In this document: positions 29,401-44,400 of the stretch, piece after piece
Position numbering within the stretch: position 1 is the first letter of the stretch
How the letters are laid out: the number at the start of each line of letters is the position of its first letter
Source: Apostichopus japonicus
Taxonomy: Eukaryota; Echinodermata; Holothuroidea; Aspidochirotida; Stichopodidae
Reading direction: 5' to 3'
DNA: 64,000 nucleotides
Assembly (NCBI RefSeq): GCF_037975245.1
Contig: NC_092564.1
Span: forward strand, 22,715,984-22,779,983
Translations under genes and position numbers: made by a program
Notes under the pieces: generated by a model
What the model was told of the DNA's origin: nothing
Seen by the model: only the letters and a program-made list of their open reading frames with translations
The model's database searches: none

Positions 29401-32400
29401 GATTGATACAAGCATTTGTTTGTGATAGTTTTTAGTAAACTCCCATCATGTAAACTAGGCTTTTATTGTTCTTTATTTATAATGGAAAATAAACTTTCGA
29501 GAAAAGATTCAATTATAAAGGAAGCATTCAGATAACCTTGTTTTAAAACCTCTTAGCAATATGTAAGAAATGCACTCAAACTAACCTTTAACTGTGACGG
29601 TGAAAGAACATTCATCAGTATTTTGAGATAAATCTCTACATGAACAATTCACTGTTGTTTCTCCCACTGAAAAGTCAGTTTGGTTTGTTGCATTACAATC
29701 AGCTTGAATGCCTGTGTCAATGTTGTCAGAACATGCTGGCACAAAATCAACTCTAGCAGTGGTTTCTCCTTTCAGATTAGCAACAGTGGTTATATCATCT
29801 GGACAGCTAGCCGTAGGGTCAGTCACATCTGCAAATGTAAAAGAAAATAAGACAAATTCACTAAGAAAGGTACTTAGATGTAATTCTTTTGTAGATTTAG
29901 CAATTTGGATTTGATAAGAAATGACACTGCTCATTGTCCAACGCTGAATATTCAACAAATTGATGGTCAGAAAAGCTATAGTATGTCGTCCAAAAACATG
30001 TTGACAATAAATGCAGTTGCAAGTGTCAGCCACATAATGTTAAATCTACAAGTAATGATGTTTTTTAAGCCAGAAGAATGTCTAAACAGGTTTACACTTG
30101 ACTTTATAATTTTTCATTCAAGGAAGTAAAACATCATGGGTATAGGTATAGGTAACAGCTTTGTTGTTCATCAATAAAGTTAATTATCAATATAGCTTTG
30201 GTCAGTCTGAAATGTCATAAAGGCCCATTCCAAAACTTAGTATCAATTTTGTGATTGAAAGGGATTATGAGAAAACATTTTTTGTCCAGGAAGTAGAACA
30301 TCACATCTGTAAGTAAGATCTGTGCAGATCAGCCATGGAGTCTAGCTTCTTGTTAAACTAGCAAAACATTTTCTGTTGATTGATACAAGCATTTGTTTGT
30401 GATAGTTTTTAGTAAACTCCCATCATGTAAACTAGGCTTTTATTGTTCTTTATTTATAATGGAAAATAAACTTTCGAGAAAAGATTCAATTATAAAGGAA
30501 GCATTCAGATAACCTTGTTTTAAAACCTCTTAGCAATATGTAAGAAATGCACTCAAACTAACCTTTAACTGTGACGGTGAAAGAACATTCATCAGTATTT
30601 TGAGATAAATCTCTACATGAACAATTCACTGTTGTTTCTCCCACTGAAAAGTCAGTTTGGTTTGTTGCATTACAATCAGCTTGAATGCCTGTGTCAATGT
30701 TGTCAGAACATGCTGGCACAAAATCAACTCTAGCAGTGGTTTCTCCTTTCAGATTAGCAACAGTGGTTATATCATCTGGACAGCTAGCCGTAGGGTCAGT
30801 CACATCTGCAAATGTAAAAGAAAATAAGACAAATTCACTAAGAAAGGTATTTAGATGTAATTCTTTTGTAGATTTAGCAATTTGGATTTGATAAGAAATG
30901 ACACTGCTCATTGTCCAACGCTGAATATTCAACAAATTGATGGTCAGAAAAGCTATAGTATGTCGTCCAAAAACATGTTGACAATAAATGCAGTTGCAAG
31001 TGTCAGCCACATAATGTTAAATCTACAAGTAATGATGTTTTTTAAGCCAGAAGAATGTCTAAAACAGGTTAACACTTGACTTTATAATTTTTCATTCAAG
31101 GAAGTAAAACATCATGGGTATAGGTATAGGTAACAGCTTTGTTGTTCATCAATAAAGTTAATTATCAATATAGCTTTGGTCAGTCTGAAATGTCATAAAG
31201 GCCCATTCCAAAACTTAGTATCAATTTTGTGATTGAAAGGGATTATGAGAAAACATTTTTTGTCCAGGAAGTAGAACATCACATCTGTAAGTAAGATCTG
31301 TGCAGATCAGCCATGGAGTCTAGCTTCTTGTTAAACTAGCAAAACATTTTCTGTTGATTGATACAAGCATTTGTTTGTGATAGTTTTTAGTAAACTCCCA
31401 TCATGTAAACTAGGCTTTTATTGTTCTTTATTTATAATGGAAAATAAACTTTCGAGAAAAGATTCAATTATAAAGGAAGCATTCAGATAACCTTGTTTTA
31501 AAACCTCTTAGCAATATGTAAGAAATGCACTCAAACTAACCTTTAACTGTGACGGTGAAAGAACATTCATCAGTATTTTGAGATAAATCTCTACATGAAC
31601 AATTCACTGTTGTTTCTCCCACTGAAAAGTCAGTTTGGTTTGTTGCATTACAATCAGCTTGAATGCCTGTGTCAATGTTGTCAGAACATGCTGGCACAAA
31701 ATCAACTCTAGCAGTGGTTTCTCCTTTCAGATTAGCAACAGTGGTTATATCATCTGGACAGCTAGCCGTAGGGTCAGTCACATCTGCAAATGTAAAAGAA
31801 AATAAGACAAATTCACTAAGAAAGGTATTTAGATGTAATTCTTTTGTAGATTTAGCAATTTGGATTTGATAAGAAATGACACTGCTCATTGTCCAACGCT
31901 GAATATTCAACAAATTGATGGTCAGAAAAGCTATAGTATGTCGTCCAAAAACATGTTGACAATAAATGCAGTTGCAAGTGTCAGCCACATAATGTTAAAT
32001 CTACAAGTAATGATGTTTTTTAAGCCAGAAGAATGTCTAAAACAGGTTAACACTTGACTTTATAATTTTTCATTCAAGGAAGTAAAACATCATGGGTATA
32101 GGTATAGGTAACAGCTTTGTTGTTCATCAATAAAGTTAATTATCAATATAGCTTTGGTCAGTCTGAAATGTCATAAAGGCCCATTCCAAAACTTAGTATC
32201 AATTTTGTGATTGAAAGGGATTATGAGAAAACATTTTTTGTCCAGGAAGTAGAACATCACATCTGTAAGTAAGATCTGTGCAGATCAGCCATGGAGTCTA
32301 GCTTCTTGTTAAACTAGCAAAACATTTTCTGTTGATTGATACAAACATTTGTTTGTGATAGTTTTTAGTAAACTCCCATCATGTAAACTAGGCTTTTATT

Positions 32401-35400
32401 GTTCTTTATTTATAATGGAAAATAAACTTTCGAGAAAAGATTCAATTATAAAGGAAGCATTCAGATAACCTTGTTTTAAAACCTCTTAGCAATATGTAAG
32501 AAATGCACTAAAACTAACCTTTAACTGTGACGGTGAAAGAACATTCATCAGTATTTTGAGATAAATCTCTACATGAACAATTCACTGTTGTTTCTCCCAC
32601 TGAAAAGTCAGTTTGGTTTGTTGCATTACAATCAGCTTGAATGCCTGTGTCAATGTTGTCAGAACATGCTGGCACAAAATCAACTCTAGCAGTGGTTTCT
32701 CCTTTCAGATTAGCAACAGTGGTTATATCATCTGGACAGCTAGCCGTAGGGTCAGTCACATCTGCAAATGTAAAAGAAAATAAGACAAATTCACTAAGAA
32801 AGGTATTTAGATGTAATTCTTTTGTAGATTTAGCAATTTGGATTTGATAAGAAATGACACTGCTCATTGTCCAACGCTGAATATTCAACAAATTGATGGT
32901 CAGAAAAGCTATAGTATGTCGTCCAAAAACATGTTGACAATAAATGCAGTTGCAAGTGTCAGCCACATAATGTTAAATCTACAAGTAATGATGTTTTTTA
33001 AGCCAGAAGAATGTCTAAAACAGGTTAACACTTGACTTTATAATTTTTCATTCAAGGAAGTAAAACATCATGGGTATAGGTATAGGTAACAGCTTTGTTG
33101 TTCATCAATAAAGTTAATTATCAATATAGCTTTGGTCAGTCTGAAATGTCATAAAGGCCCATTCCAAAACTTAGTATCAATTTTGTGATTGAAAGGGATT
33201 ATGAGAAAACATTTTTTGTCCAGGAAGTAGAACATCACATCTGTAAGTAAGATCTGTGCAGATCAGCCATGGAGTCTAGCTTCTTGTTAAACTAGCAAAA
33301 CATTTTCTGTTGATTGATACAAGCATTTGTTTGTGATAGTTTTTAGTAAACTCCCATCATGTAAACTAGGCTTTTATTGTTCTTTATTTATAATGGAAAA
33401 TAAACTTTCGAGAAAAGATTCAATTATAAAGGAAGCATTCAGATAACCCTGTTTTAAAACCTCTTAGCAATATGTAAGAAATGCACTCAAACTAACCTTT
33501 AACTGTGACGGTGAAAGAACATTCATCAGTATTTTGAGATAAATCTCTACATGAACAATTCACTGTTGTTTCTCCCACTGAAAAGTCAGTTTGGTTTGTT
33601 GCATTACAATCAGCTTGAATGCCTGTGTCAATGTTGTCAGAACATGCTGGCACAAAATCAACTCTAGCAGTGGTTTCTCCTTTCAGATTAGCAACAGTGG
33701 TTATATCATCTGGACAGCTAGCCGTAGGGTCAGTCACATCTGCAAATGTAAAAGAAAATAAGACAAATTCACTAAGAAAGGTATTTAGATGTAATTCTTT
33801 TGTAGATTTAGCAATTTGGATTTGATAAGAAATGACACTGCTCATTGTCCAACGCTGAATATTCAACAAATTGATGGTCAGAAAAGCTATAGTATGTCGT
33901 CCAAAAACATGTTGACAATAAATGCAGTTGCAAGTGTCAGCCACATAATGTTAAATCTACAAGTAATGATGTTTTTTAAGCCAGAAGAATGTCTAAAACA
34001 GGTTAACACTTGACTTTATAATTTTTCATTCAAGGAAGTAAACCATCATGGGTATAGGTATAGGTAACAGCTTTGTTGTTCATCAATAAAGTTAATTATC
34101 AATATAGCTTTGGTCAGTCTGAAATGTCATAAAGGCCCATTCCAAAACTTAGTATCAATTTTGTGATTGAAAGGGATTATGAGAAAACATTTTTTGTCCA
34201 GGAAGTAGAACATCACATCTGTAAGTAAGATCTGTGCAGATCAGCCATGGAGTCTAGCTTCTTGTTAAACTAGCAAAACATTTTCTGTTGATTGATACAA
34301 GCATTTGTTTGTGATAGTTTTTAGTAAACTCCCATCATGTAAACTAGGCTTTTATTGTTCTTTATTTATAATGGAAAATAAACTTTCGAGAAAAGATTCA
34401 ATTATAAAGGAAGCATTCAGATAACCTTGTTTTAAAACCTCTTAGCAATATGTAAGAAATGCACTCAAACTAACCTTTAACTGTGACGGTGAAAGAACAT
34501 TCATCAGTATTTTGAGATAAATCTCTACATGAACAATTCACTGTTGTTTCTCCCACTGAAAAGTCAGTTTGGTTTGTTGCATTACAATCAGCTTGAATGC
34601 CTGTGTCAATGTTGTCAGAACATGCTGGCACAAAATCAACTCTAGCAGTGGTTTCTCCTTTCAGATTAGCAACAGTGGTTATATCATCTGGACAGCTAGC
34701 CGTAGGGTCAGTCACATCTGCAAATGTAAAAGAAAATAAGACAAATTCACTAAGAAAGGTATTTAGATGTAATTCTTTTGTAGATTTAGCAATTTGGATT
34801 TGATAAGAAATGACACTGCTCATTGTCCAACGCTGAATATTCAACAAATTGATGGTCAGAAAAGCTATAGTATGTCGTCCAAAAACATGTTGACAATAAA
34901 TGCAGTTGCAAGTGTCAGCCACATAATGTTAAATCTACAAGTAATGATGTTTTTTAAGCCAGAAGAATGTCTAAAACAGGTTAACACTTGACTTTATAAT
35001 TTTTCATTCAAGGAAGTAAAACATCATGGGTATAGGTATAGGTAACAGCTTTGTTGTTCATCAATAAAGTTAATTATCAATATAGCTTTGGTCAGTCTGA
35101 AATGTCATAAAGGCCCATTCCAAAACTTAGTATCAATTTTGTGATTGAAAGGGATTATGAGAAAACATTTTTTGTCCAGGAAGTAGAACATCACATCTGT
35201 AAGTAAGATCTGTGCAGATCAGCCATGGAGTCTAGCTTCTTGTTAAACTAGCAAAACATTTTCTGTTGATTGATACAAACATTTGTTTGTGATAGTTTTT
35301 AGTAAACTCCCATCATGTAAACTAGGCTTTTATTGTTCTTTATTTATAATGGAAAATAAACTTTCGAGAAAAGATTCAATTATAAAGGAAGCATTCAGAT

Positions 35401-38400
35401 AACCTTGTTTTAAAACCTCTTAGCAATATGTAAGAAATGCACTAAAACTAACCTTTAACTGTGACGGTGAAAGAACATTCATCAGTATTTTGAGATAAAT
35501 CTCTACATGAACAATTCACTGTTGTTTCTCCCACTGAAAAGTCAGTTTGGTTTGTTGCATTACAATCAGCTTGAATGCCTGTGTCAATGTTGTCAGAACA
35601 TGCTGGCACAAAATCAACTCTAGCAGTGGTTTCTCCTTTCAGATTAGCAACAGTGGTTATATCATCTGGACAGCTAGCCGTAGGGTCAGTCACATCTGCA
35701 AATGTAAAAGAAAATAAGACAAATTCACTAAGAAAGGTATTTAGATGTAATTCTTTTGTAGATTTAGCAATTTGGATTTGATAAGAAATGACACTGCTCA
35801 TTGTCCAACGCTGAATATTCAACAAATTGATGGTCAGAAAAGCTATAGTATGTCGTCCAAAAACATGTTGACAATAAATGCAGTTGCAAGTGTCAGCCAC
35901 ATAATGTTAAATCTACAAGTAATGATGTTTTTTAAGCCAGAAGAATGTCTAAAACAGGTTAACACTTGACTTTATAATTTTTCATTCAAGGAAGTAAAAC
36001 ATCATGGGTATAGGTATAGGTAACAGCTTTGTTGTTCATCAATAAAGTTAATTATCAATATAGCTTTGGTCAGTCTGAAATGTCATAAAGGCCCATTCCA
36101 AAACTTAGTATCAATTTTGTGATTGAAAGGGATTATGAGAAAACATTTTTTGTCCAGGAAGTAGAACATCACATCTGTAAGTAAGATCTGTGCAGATCAG
36201 CCATGGAGTCTAGCTTCTTGTTAAACTAGCAAAACATTTTCTGTTGATTGATACAAGCATTTGTTTGTGATAGTTTTTAGTAAACTCCCATCATGTAAAC
36301 TAGGCTTTTATTGTTCTTTATTTATAATGGAAAATAAACTTTCGAGAAAAGATTCAATTATAAAGGAAGCATTCAGATAACCTTGTTTTAAAACCTCTTA
36401 GCAATATGTAAGAAATGCACTCAAACTAACCTTTAACTGTGACGGTGAAAGAACATTCATCAGTATTTTGAGATAAATCTCTACATGAACAATTCACTGT
36501 TGTTTCTCCCACTGAAAAGTCAGTTTGGTTTGTTGCATTACAATCAGCTTGAATGCCTGTGTCAATGTTGTCAGAACATGCTGGCACAAAATCAACTCTA
36601 GCAGTGGTTTCTCCTTTCAGATTAGCAACAGTGGTTATATCATCTGGACAGCTAGCCGTAGGGTCAGTCACATCTGCAAATGTAAAAGAAAATAAGACAA
36701 ATTCACTAAGAAAGGTATTTAGATGTAATTCTTTTGTAGATTTAGCAATTTGGATTTGATAAGAAATGACACTGCTCATTGTCCAACGCTGAATATTCAA
36801 CAAATTGATGGTCAGAAAAGCTATAGTATGTCGTCCAAAAACATGTTGACAATAAATGCAGTTGCAAGTGTCAGCCACATAATGTTAAATCTACAAGTAA
36901 TGATGTTTTTTAAGCCAGAAGAATGTCTAAAACAGGTTAACACTTGACTTTATAATTTTTCATTCAAGGAAGTAAAACATCATGGGTATAGGTATAGGTA
37001 ACAGCTTTGTTGTTCATCAATAAAGTTAATTATCAATATAGCTTTGGTCAGTCTGAAATGTCATAAAGGCCCATTCCAAAACTTAGTATCAATTTTGTGA
37101 TTGAAAGGGATTATGAGAAAACATTTTTTGTCCAGGAAGTAGAACATCACATCTGTAAGTAAGATCTGTGCAGATCAGCCATGGAGTCTAGCTTCTTGTT
37201 AAACTAGCAAAACATTTTCTGTTGATTGATACAAGCATTTGTTTGTGATAGTTTTTAGTAAACTCCCATCATGTAAACTAGGCTTTTATTGTTCTTTATT
37301 TATAATGGAAAATAAACTTTCGAGAAAAGATTCAATTATAAAGGAAGCATTCAGATAACCCTGTTTTAAAACCTCTTAGCAATATGTAAGAAATGCACTC
37401 AAACTAACCTTTAACTGTGACGGTGAAAGAACATTCATCAGTATTTTGAGATAAATCTCTACATGAACAATTCACTGTTGTTTCTCCCACTGAAAAGTCA
37501 GTTTGGTTTGTTGCATTACAATCAGCTTGCATGCCTGTGTCAATGTTGTCAGAACATGCTGGCACAAAATCAACTCTAGCAGTGGTTTCTCCTTTCAGAT
37601 TAGCAACAGTGGTTATATCATCTGGACAGCTAGCCGTAGGGTCAGTCACATCTGCAAATGTAAAAGAAAATAAGACAAATTCACTAAGAAAGGTATTTAG
37701 ATGTAATTCTTTTGTAGATTTAGCAATTTGGATTTGATAAGAAATGACACTGCTCATTGTCCAACGCTGAATATTCAACAAATTGATGGTCAGAAAAGCT
37801 ATAGTATGTCGTCCAAAAACATGTTGACAATAAATGCAGTTGCAAGTGTCAGCCACATAATGTTAAATCTACAAGTAATGATGTTTTTTAAGCCAGAAGA
37901 ATGTCTAAAACAGGTTAACACTTGACTTTATAATTTTTCATTCAAGGAAGTAAAACATCATGGGTATAGGTATAGGTAACAGCTTTGTTGTTCATCAATA
38001 AAGTTAATTATCAATATAGCTTTGGTCAGTCTGAAATGTCATAAAGGCCCATTCCAAAACTTAGTATCAATTTTGTGATTGAAAGGGATTATGAGAAAAC
38101 ATTTTTTGTCCAGGAAGTAGAACATCACATCTGTAAGTAAGATCTGTGCAGATCAGCCATGGAGTCTAGCTTCTTGTTAAACTAGCAAAACATTTTCTGT
38201 TGATTGATACAAGCATTTGTTTGTGATAGTTTTTAGTAAACTCCCATCATGTAAACTAGGCTTTTATTGTTCTTTATTTATAATGGAAAATAAACTTTCG
38301 AGAAAAGATTCAATTATAAAGGAAGCATTCAGATAACCTTGTTTTAAAACCTCTTAGCAATATGTAAGAAATGCACTCAAACTAACCTTTAACTGTGACG

Positions 38401-41400
38401 GTGAAAGAACATTCATCAGTATTTTGAGATAAATCTCTACATGAACAATTCACTGTTGTTTCTCCCACTGAAAAGTCAGTTTGGTTTGTTGCATTACAAT
38501 CAGCTTGAATGCCTGTGTCAATGTTGTCAGAACATGCTGGCACAAAATCAACTCTAGCAGTGGTTTCTCCTTTCAGATTAGCAACAGTGGTTATATCATC
38601 TGGACAGCTAGCCGTAGGGTCAGTCACATCTGCAAATGTAAAAGAAAATAAGACAAATTCACTAAGAAAGGTATTTAGATGTAATTCTTTTGTAGATTTA
38701 GCAATTTGGATTTGATAAGAAATGACACTGCTCATTGTCCAACGCTGAATATTCAACAAATTGATGGTCAGAAAAGCTATAGTATGTCGTCCAAAAACAT
38801 GTTGACAATAAATGCAGTTGCAAGTGTCAGCCACATAATGTTAAATCTACAAGTAATGATGTTTTTTAAGCCAGAAGAATGTCTAAAACAGGTTAACACT
38901 TGACTTTATAATTTTTCATTCAAGGAAGTAAAACATCATGGGTATAGGTATAGGTAACAGCTTTGTTGTTCATCAATAAAGTTAATTATCAATATAGCTT
39001 TGGTCAGTCTGAAATGTCATAAAGGCCCATTCCAAAACTTAGTATCAATTTTGTGATTGAAAGGGATTATGAGAAAACATTTTTTGTCCAGGAAGTAGAA
39101 CATCACATCTGTAAGTAAGATCTGTGCAGATCAGCCATGGAGTCTAGCTTCTTGTTAAACTAGCAAAACATTTTCTGTTGATTGATACAAGCATTTGTTT
39201 GTGATAGTTTTTAGTAAACTCCCATCATGTAAACTAGGCTTTTATTGTTCTTTATTTATAATGGAAAATAAACTTTCGAGAAAAGATTCAATTATAAAGG
39301 AAGCATTCAGATAACCTTGTTTTAAAACCTCTTAGCAATATGTAAGAAATGCACTCAAACTAACCTTTAACTGTGACGGTGAAAGAACATTCATCAGTAT
39401 TTTGAGATAAATCTCTACATGAACAATTCACTGTTGTTTCTCCCACTGAAAAGTCAGTTTGGTTTGTTGCATTACAATCAGCTTGAATGCCTGTGTCAAT
39501 GTTGTCAGAACATGCTGGCACAAAATCAACTCTAGCAGTGGTTTCTCCTTTCAGATTAGCAACAGTGGTTATATCATCTGGACAGCTAGCCGCAGGGTCA
39601 GTCACATCTGCAAATGTAAAAGAAAATAAGACAAATTCACTAAGAAAGGTACTTAGATGTAATTCTTTTGTAGATTTAGCAATTTGGATTTGATAAGAAA
39701 TGACACTGCTCATTGTCCAACGCTGAATATTCAACAAATTGATGGTCAGAAAAGCTATAGTATGTCGTCCAAAAACATGTTGACAATAAATGCAGTTGCA
39801 AGTGTCAGCCACATAATGTTAAATCTACAAGTAATGATGTTTTTTAAGCCAGAAGAATGTCTAAAACAGGTTAACACTTGACTTTATAATTTTTCATTCA
39901 AGGAAGTAAAACATCATGGGTATAGGTATAGGTAACAGCTTTGTTGTTCATCAATAAAGTTAATTATCAATATAGCTTTGGTCAGTCTGAAATGTCATAA
40001 AGGCCCATTCCAAAACTTAGTATCAATTTTGTGATTGAAAGGGATTATGAGAAAACATTTTTTGTCCAGGAAGTAGAACATCACATCTGTAAGTAAGATC
40101 TGTGCAGATCAGCCATGGAGTCTAGCATCTTGTTAAACTAGCAAAACATTTTCTGTTGATTGATACAAGCATTTGTTTGTGATAGTTTTTAGTAAACTCC
40201 CATCATGTAAACTAGGCTTTTATTGTTCTTTATTTATAATGGAAAATAAACTTTCGAGAAAAGATTCAATTATAAAGGAAGCATTCAGATAACCTTGTTT
40301 TAAAACCTCTTAGCAATATGTAAGAAATGCACTCAAACTAACCTTTAACTGTGACGGTGAAAGAACATTCATCAGTATTTTGAGATAAATCTCTACATGA
40401 ACAATTCACTGTTGTTTCTCCCACTGAAAAGTCAGTTTGGTTTGTTGCATTACAATCAGCTTGAATGCCTGTGTCAATGTTGTCAGAACATGCTGGCACA
40501 AAATCAACTCTAGCAGTGGTTTCTCCTTTCAGATTAGCAACAGTGGTTATATCATCTGGACAGCTAGCCGCAGGGTCAGTCACATCTGCAAATGTAAAAG
40601 AAAATAAGACAAATTCACTAAGAAAGGTACTTAGATGTAATTCTTTTGTAGATTTAGCAATTTGGATTTGATAAGAAATGACACTGCTCATTGTCCAACG
40701 CTGAATATTCAACAAATTGATGGTCAGAAAAGCTATAGTATGTCGTCCAAAAACATGTTGACAATAAATGCAGTTGCAAGTGTCAGCCACATAATGTTAA
40801 ATCTACAAGTAATGATGTTTTTTAAGCCAGAAGAATGTCTAAAACAGGTTAACACTTGACTTTATAATTTTTCATTCAAGGAAGTAAAACATCATGGGCA
40901 TAGGTATAGGTAACAGCTTTGTTGTTCATCAATAAAGTTAATTATCAATATAGCTTTGGTCAGTCTGAAATGTCATAAAGGCCCATTCCAAAACTTAGTA
41001 TCAATTTTGTGATTGAAAGGGATTATGAGAAAACATTTTTTGTCCAGGAAGTAGAACATCACATCTGTAAGTAAGATCTGTGCAGATCAGCCATGGAGTC
41101 TAGCTTCTTGTTAAACTAGCAAAACATTTTCTGTTGATTGATACAAGCATTTGTTTGTGATAGTTTTTAGTAAACTCCCATCATGTAAACTAGGCTTTTA
41201 TTGTTCTTTATTTATAATGGAAAATAAACTTTCGAGAAAAGATTCAATTATAAAGGAAGCATTCAGATAACCTTGTTTTAAAACCTCTTAGCAATATGTA
41301 AGAAATGCACTCAAACTAACCTTTAACTGTGACGGTGAAAGAACATTCATCAGTATTTTGAGATAAATCTCTACATGAACAATTCACTGTTGTTTCTCCC

Positions 41401-44400
41401 ACTGAAAAGTCAGTTTGGTTTGTTGCATTACAATCAGCTTGAATGCCTGTGTCAATGTTGTCAGAACATGCTGGCACAAAATCAACTCTAGCAGTGGTTT
41501 CTCCTTTCAGATTAGCAACAGTGGTTATATCATCTGGACAGCTAGCCGCAGGGTCAGTCACATCTGCAAATGTAAAAGAAAATAAGACAAATTCACTAAG
41601 AAAGGTACTTAGATGTAATTCTTTTGTAGATTTAGCAATTTGGATTTGATAAGAAATGACACTGCTCATTGTCCAACGCTGAATATTCAACAAATTGATG
41701 GTCAGAAAAGCTATAGTATGTCGTCCAAAAACATGTTGACAATAAATGCAGTTGCAAGTGTCAGCCACATAATGTTAAATCTACAAGTAATGATGTTTTT
41801 TAAGCCAGAAGAATGTCTAAAACAGGTTAACACTTGACTTTATAATTTTTCATTCAAGGAAGTAAAACATCATGGGTATAGGTATAGGTAACAGCTTTGT
41901 TGTTCATCAATAAAGTTAATTATCAATATAGCTTTGGTCAGTCTGAAATGTCATAAAGGCCCATTCCAAAACTTAGTATCAATTTTGTGATTGAAAGGGA
42001 TTATGAGAAAACATTTTTTGTCCAGGAAGTAGAACATCACATCTGTAAGTAAGATCTGTGCAGATCAGCCATGGAGTCTAGCATCTTGTTAAACTAGCAA
42101 AACATTTTCTGTTGATTGATACAAGCATTTGTTTGTGATAGTTCTTAGTAAACTCCCATCATGTAAACTAGGCTTTTATTGTTCTTTATTTATAATGGAA
42201 AATAAACTTTCGAGAAAAGATTCAATTATAAAGGAAGCATTCAGATAACCTTGTTTTAAAACCTCTTAGCAATATGTAAGAAATGCACTCAAACTAACCT
42301 TTAACTGTGACGGTGAAAGAACATTCATCAGTATTTTGAGATAAATCTCTACATGAACAATTCACTGTTGTTTCTCCCACTGAAAAGTCAGTTTGGTTTG
42401 TTGCATTACAATCAGCTTGAATGCCTGTGTCAATGTTGTCAGAACATGCTGGCACAAAATCAACTCTAGCAGTGGTTTCTCCTTTCAGATTAGCAACAGT
42501 GGTTATATCATCTGGACAGCTAGCCGTAGGGTCAGTCACATCTGCAAATGTAAAAGAAAATAAGACAAATTCACTAAGAAAGGTATTTAGATGTAATTCT
42601 TTTGTAGATTTAGCAATTTGGATTTGATAAGAAATGACACTGCTCATTGTCCAACGCTGAATATTCAACAAATTGATGGTCAGAAAAGCTATAGTATGTC
42701 GTCCAAAAACATGTTGACAATAAATGCAGTTGCAAGTGTCAGCCACATAATGTTAAATCTACAAGTAATGATGTTTTTTAAGCCAGAAGAATGTCTAAAA
42801 CAGGTTAACACTTGACTTTATAATTTTTCATTCAAGGAAGTAAAACATCATGGGTATAGGTTTAGGTAACAGCTTTGTTGTTCATCAATAAAGTTAATTA
42901 TCAATATAGCTTTGGTCAGTCTGAAATGTCATAAAGGCCCATTCCAATACTTAGTATCAATTTTGTGTTTTGAAAGGGATCATAAGAACACATTTTTGGT
43001 CAAGGATGTAGAACATTACATATGTAGGTAAGATCTGTGCAGATCAGCCATGGAGTCTAGCTTCTTGTTAAACTAGCCAAACATTTTCTGTTGATTGATA
43101 CAAGCATTTGTTTGTGATAGTTTTTAGTAAACTCCCATCATGTAAACTAGGCTTTTATTGTTGTTTATTTATAATGGAAAATAAACTTTCGAGAAAAGAT
43201 TCAATTATAAAGGAAGCATTCAGAAACCTTGTTTTAAAACCTCTTAGCAATATGTAAGAAATTCACTCAAACTAACCTTTAACTGTGACGGTGAAAGAAC
43301 ATTCATCAGTATTTTGAGATAAATCTCTACATGAACAATTCACTGTTGTTTCTCCCACTGAAAAGTCAGTTTGGTTTGTTGCATTACAAGCAGCTTGAAT
43401 GCCTGTGTCACTGTTGTCAGAACATGATGCCACAAAGTTAACTCTTGCAGTGGTTCCATTTTGCAGCCTTGCATCAGTATCTATATCATTTGGACAGCTA
43501 GCCGTAGGGTGAGTCACATCTGCAAATATAAAAGAAAATAAGACAAATAAACAAAAAAATGTGTTTAGATGTAATTCTTTTGTAGATGTAACCATCGAGA
43601 GGTGATAAGAAGTGACACTGCTCATTGTCCAACGCTTAATATTCAACAAATTGATGGTCAGAAAAGCTATAGTATGTGTCGTCCAAAACATGTTGACAAT
43701 AGGCGCAGTTGCAAGTGTCAGCCACATATCAAAATATGCCAGTAATGATGTTCTAAGCTGGAAGAATGCTTAAAATTGGTTTTCACCGGTCTTTACAACT
43801 TTTCAATCAAGGAAGTAAAACATCATGGGTGTAGGTAACAACTGCTGCTAGTTCAGAAGATCAAACGTTACAATAGCTTTGCTCATTTAAAACTTGATAT
43901 ACCCTCCCTAGTACTGATCATTTACATAGCCAGTCTTAATCCATTCAATATAGTGAAACTATATAGCTGCTTATCAACTCTCACAATTCTGTCTTTCCTT
44001 TCATATTCAAAACCACTGAATTCTTGTAAAACGGTACTTTGGGGTCATATCGGGAACTAGAATGTTGCGCAAACATCTTCTTAATTGTGGTGAACGACTG
44101 AAGAATCACGGATAAGATCATTGCGTTGCACATCTTATCACTACATTGCATTGTAGTTTGCTCTAATTTGTGTAAACATTCTGATAGTCTGCGATGGTGT
44201 CATTGTGCTGTTGTAATGACCTCAGACCAATATCAAAGTCCCCATTGCAAAGCCACAAACATTAATACATAATTAGTACACAATTAATATTCATAGGAGT
44301 AACATTAAATCTAATTATTGAAGATGTTAGGCACCAGAAATGAACTAAGTACTTGATAAGTGTGCCTTGCGGTACTTTTTTCTTTTTCACAAGATGAAAT

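Larger units (their letters stand above)
22650..43880 (-). repeat. Tandem array of 22 exon-plus-intron units, 978-bp core
   Basis: Direct tandem repeat whose unit is one HYR exon with flanking intron DNA. Spacing of equivalent points from low to high coordinate: 1136, 958, 952, 958, 957, 979, 978, 977, then 978 for every remaining step. About 14 units (roughly 29.1-42.9 kb) differ at only scattered single bases, introns included. Both array ends are clearly diverged. Introns between HYR exons hold no other gene I can recognise. Antisense frames of 65-68 codons recur in every unit only because the DNA is repeated. Confidence 0.97.

Noticed and set aside
29581-42746. Repeated 150-codon minus-strand frames starting MADTCNC as separate genes
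   Set aside because: They are HYR exons read backwards into the intron through the polypyrimidine tract (FVLFSFTFA is the translated tract). The exon starts at a good AG and the phase fits the neighbours.
29708-42815. Recurring plus-strand frames of 65-68 codons in each 978-bp unit
   Set aside because: They lie opposite HYR exons or in introns, carry no domain, and recur only because the DNA is repeated.
22650-43880. CRISPR or bacterial repeat array
   Set aside because: Unit length near 1 kb with spliced coding exons and no short repeat/spacer pattern; the DNA is plainly eukaryotic.
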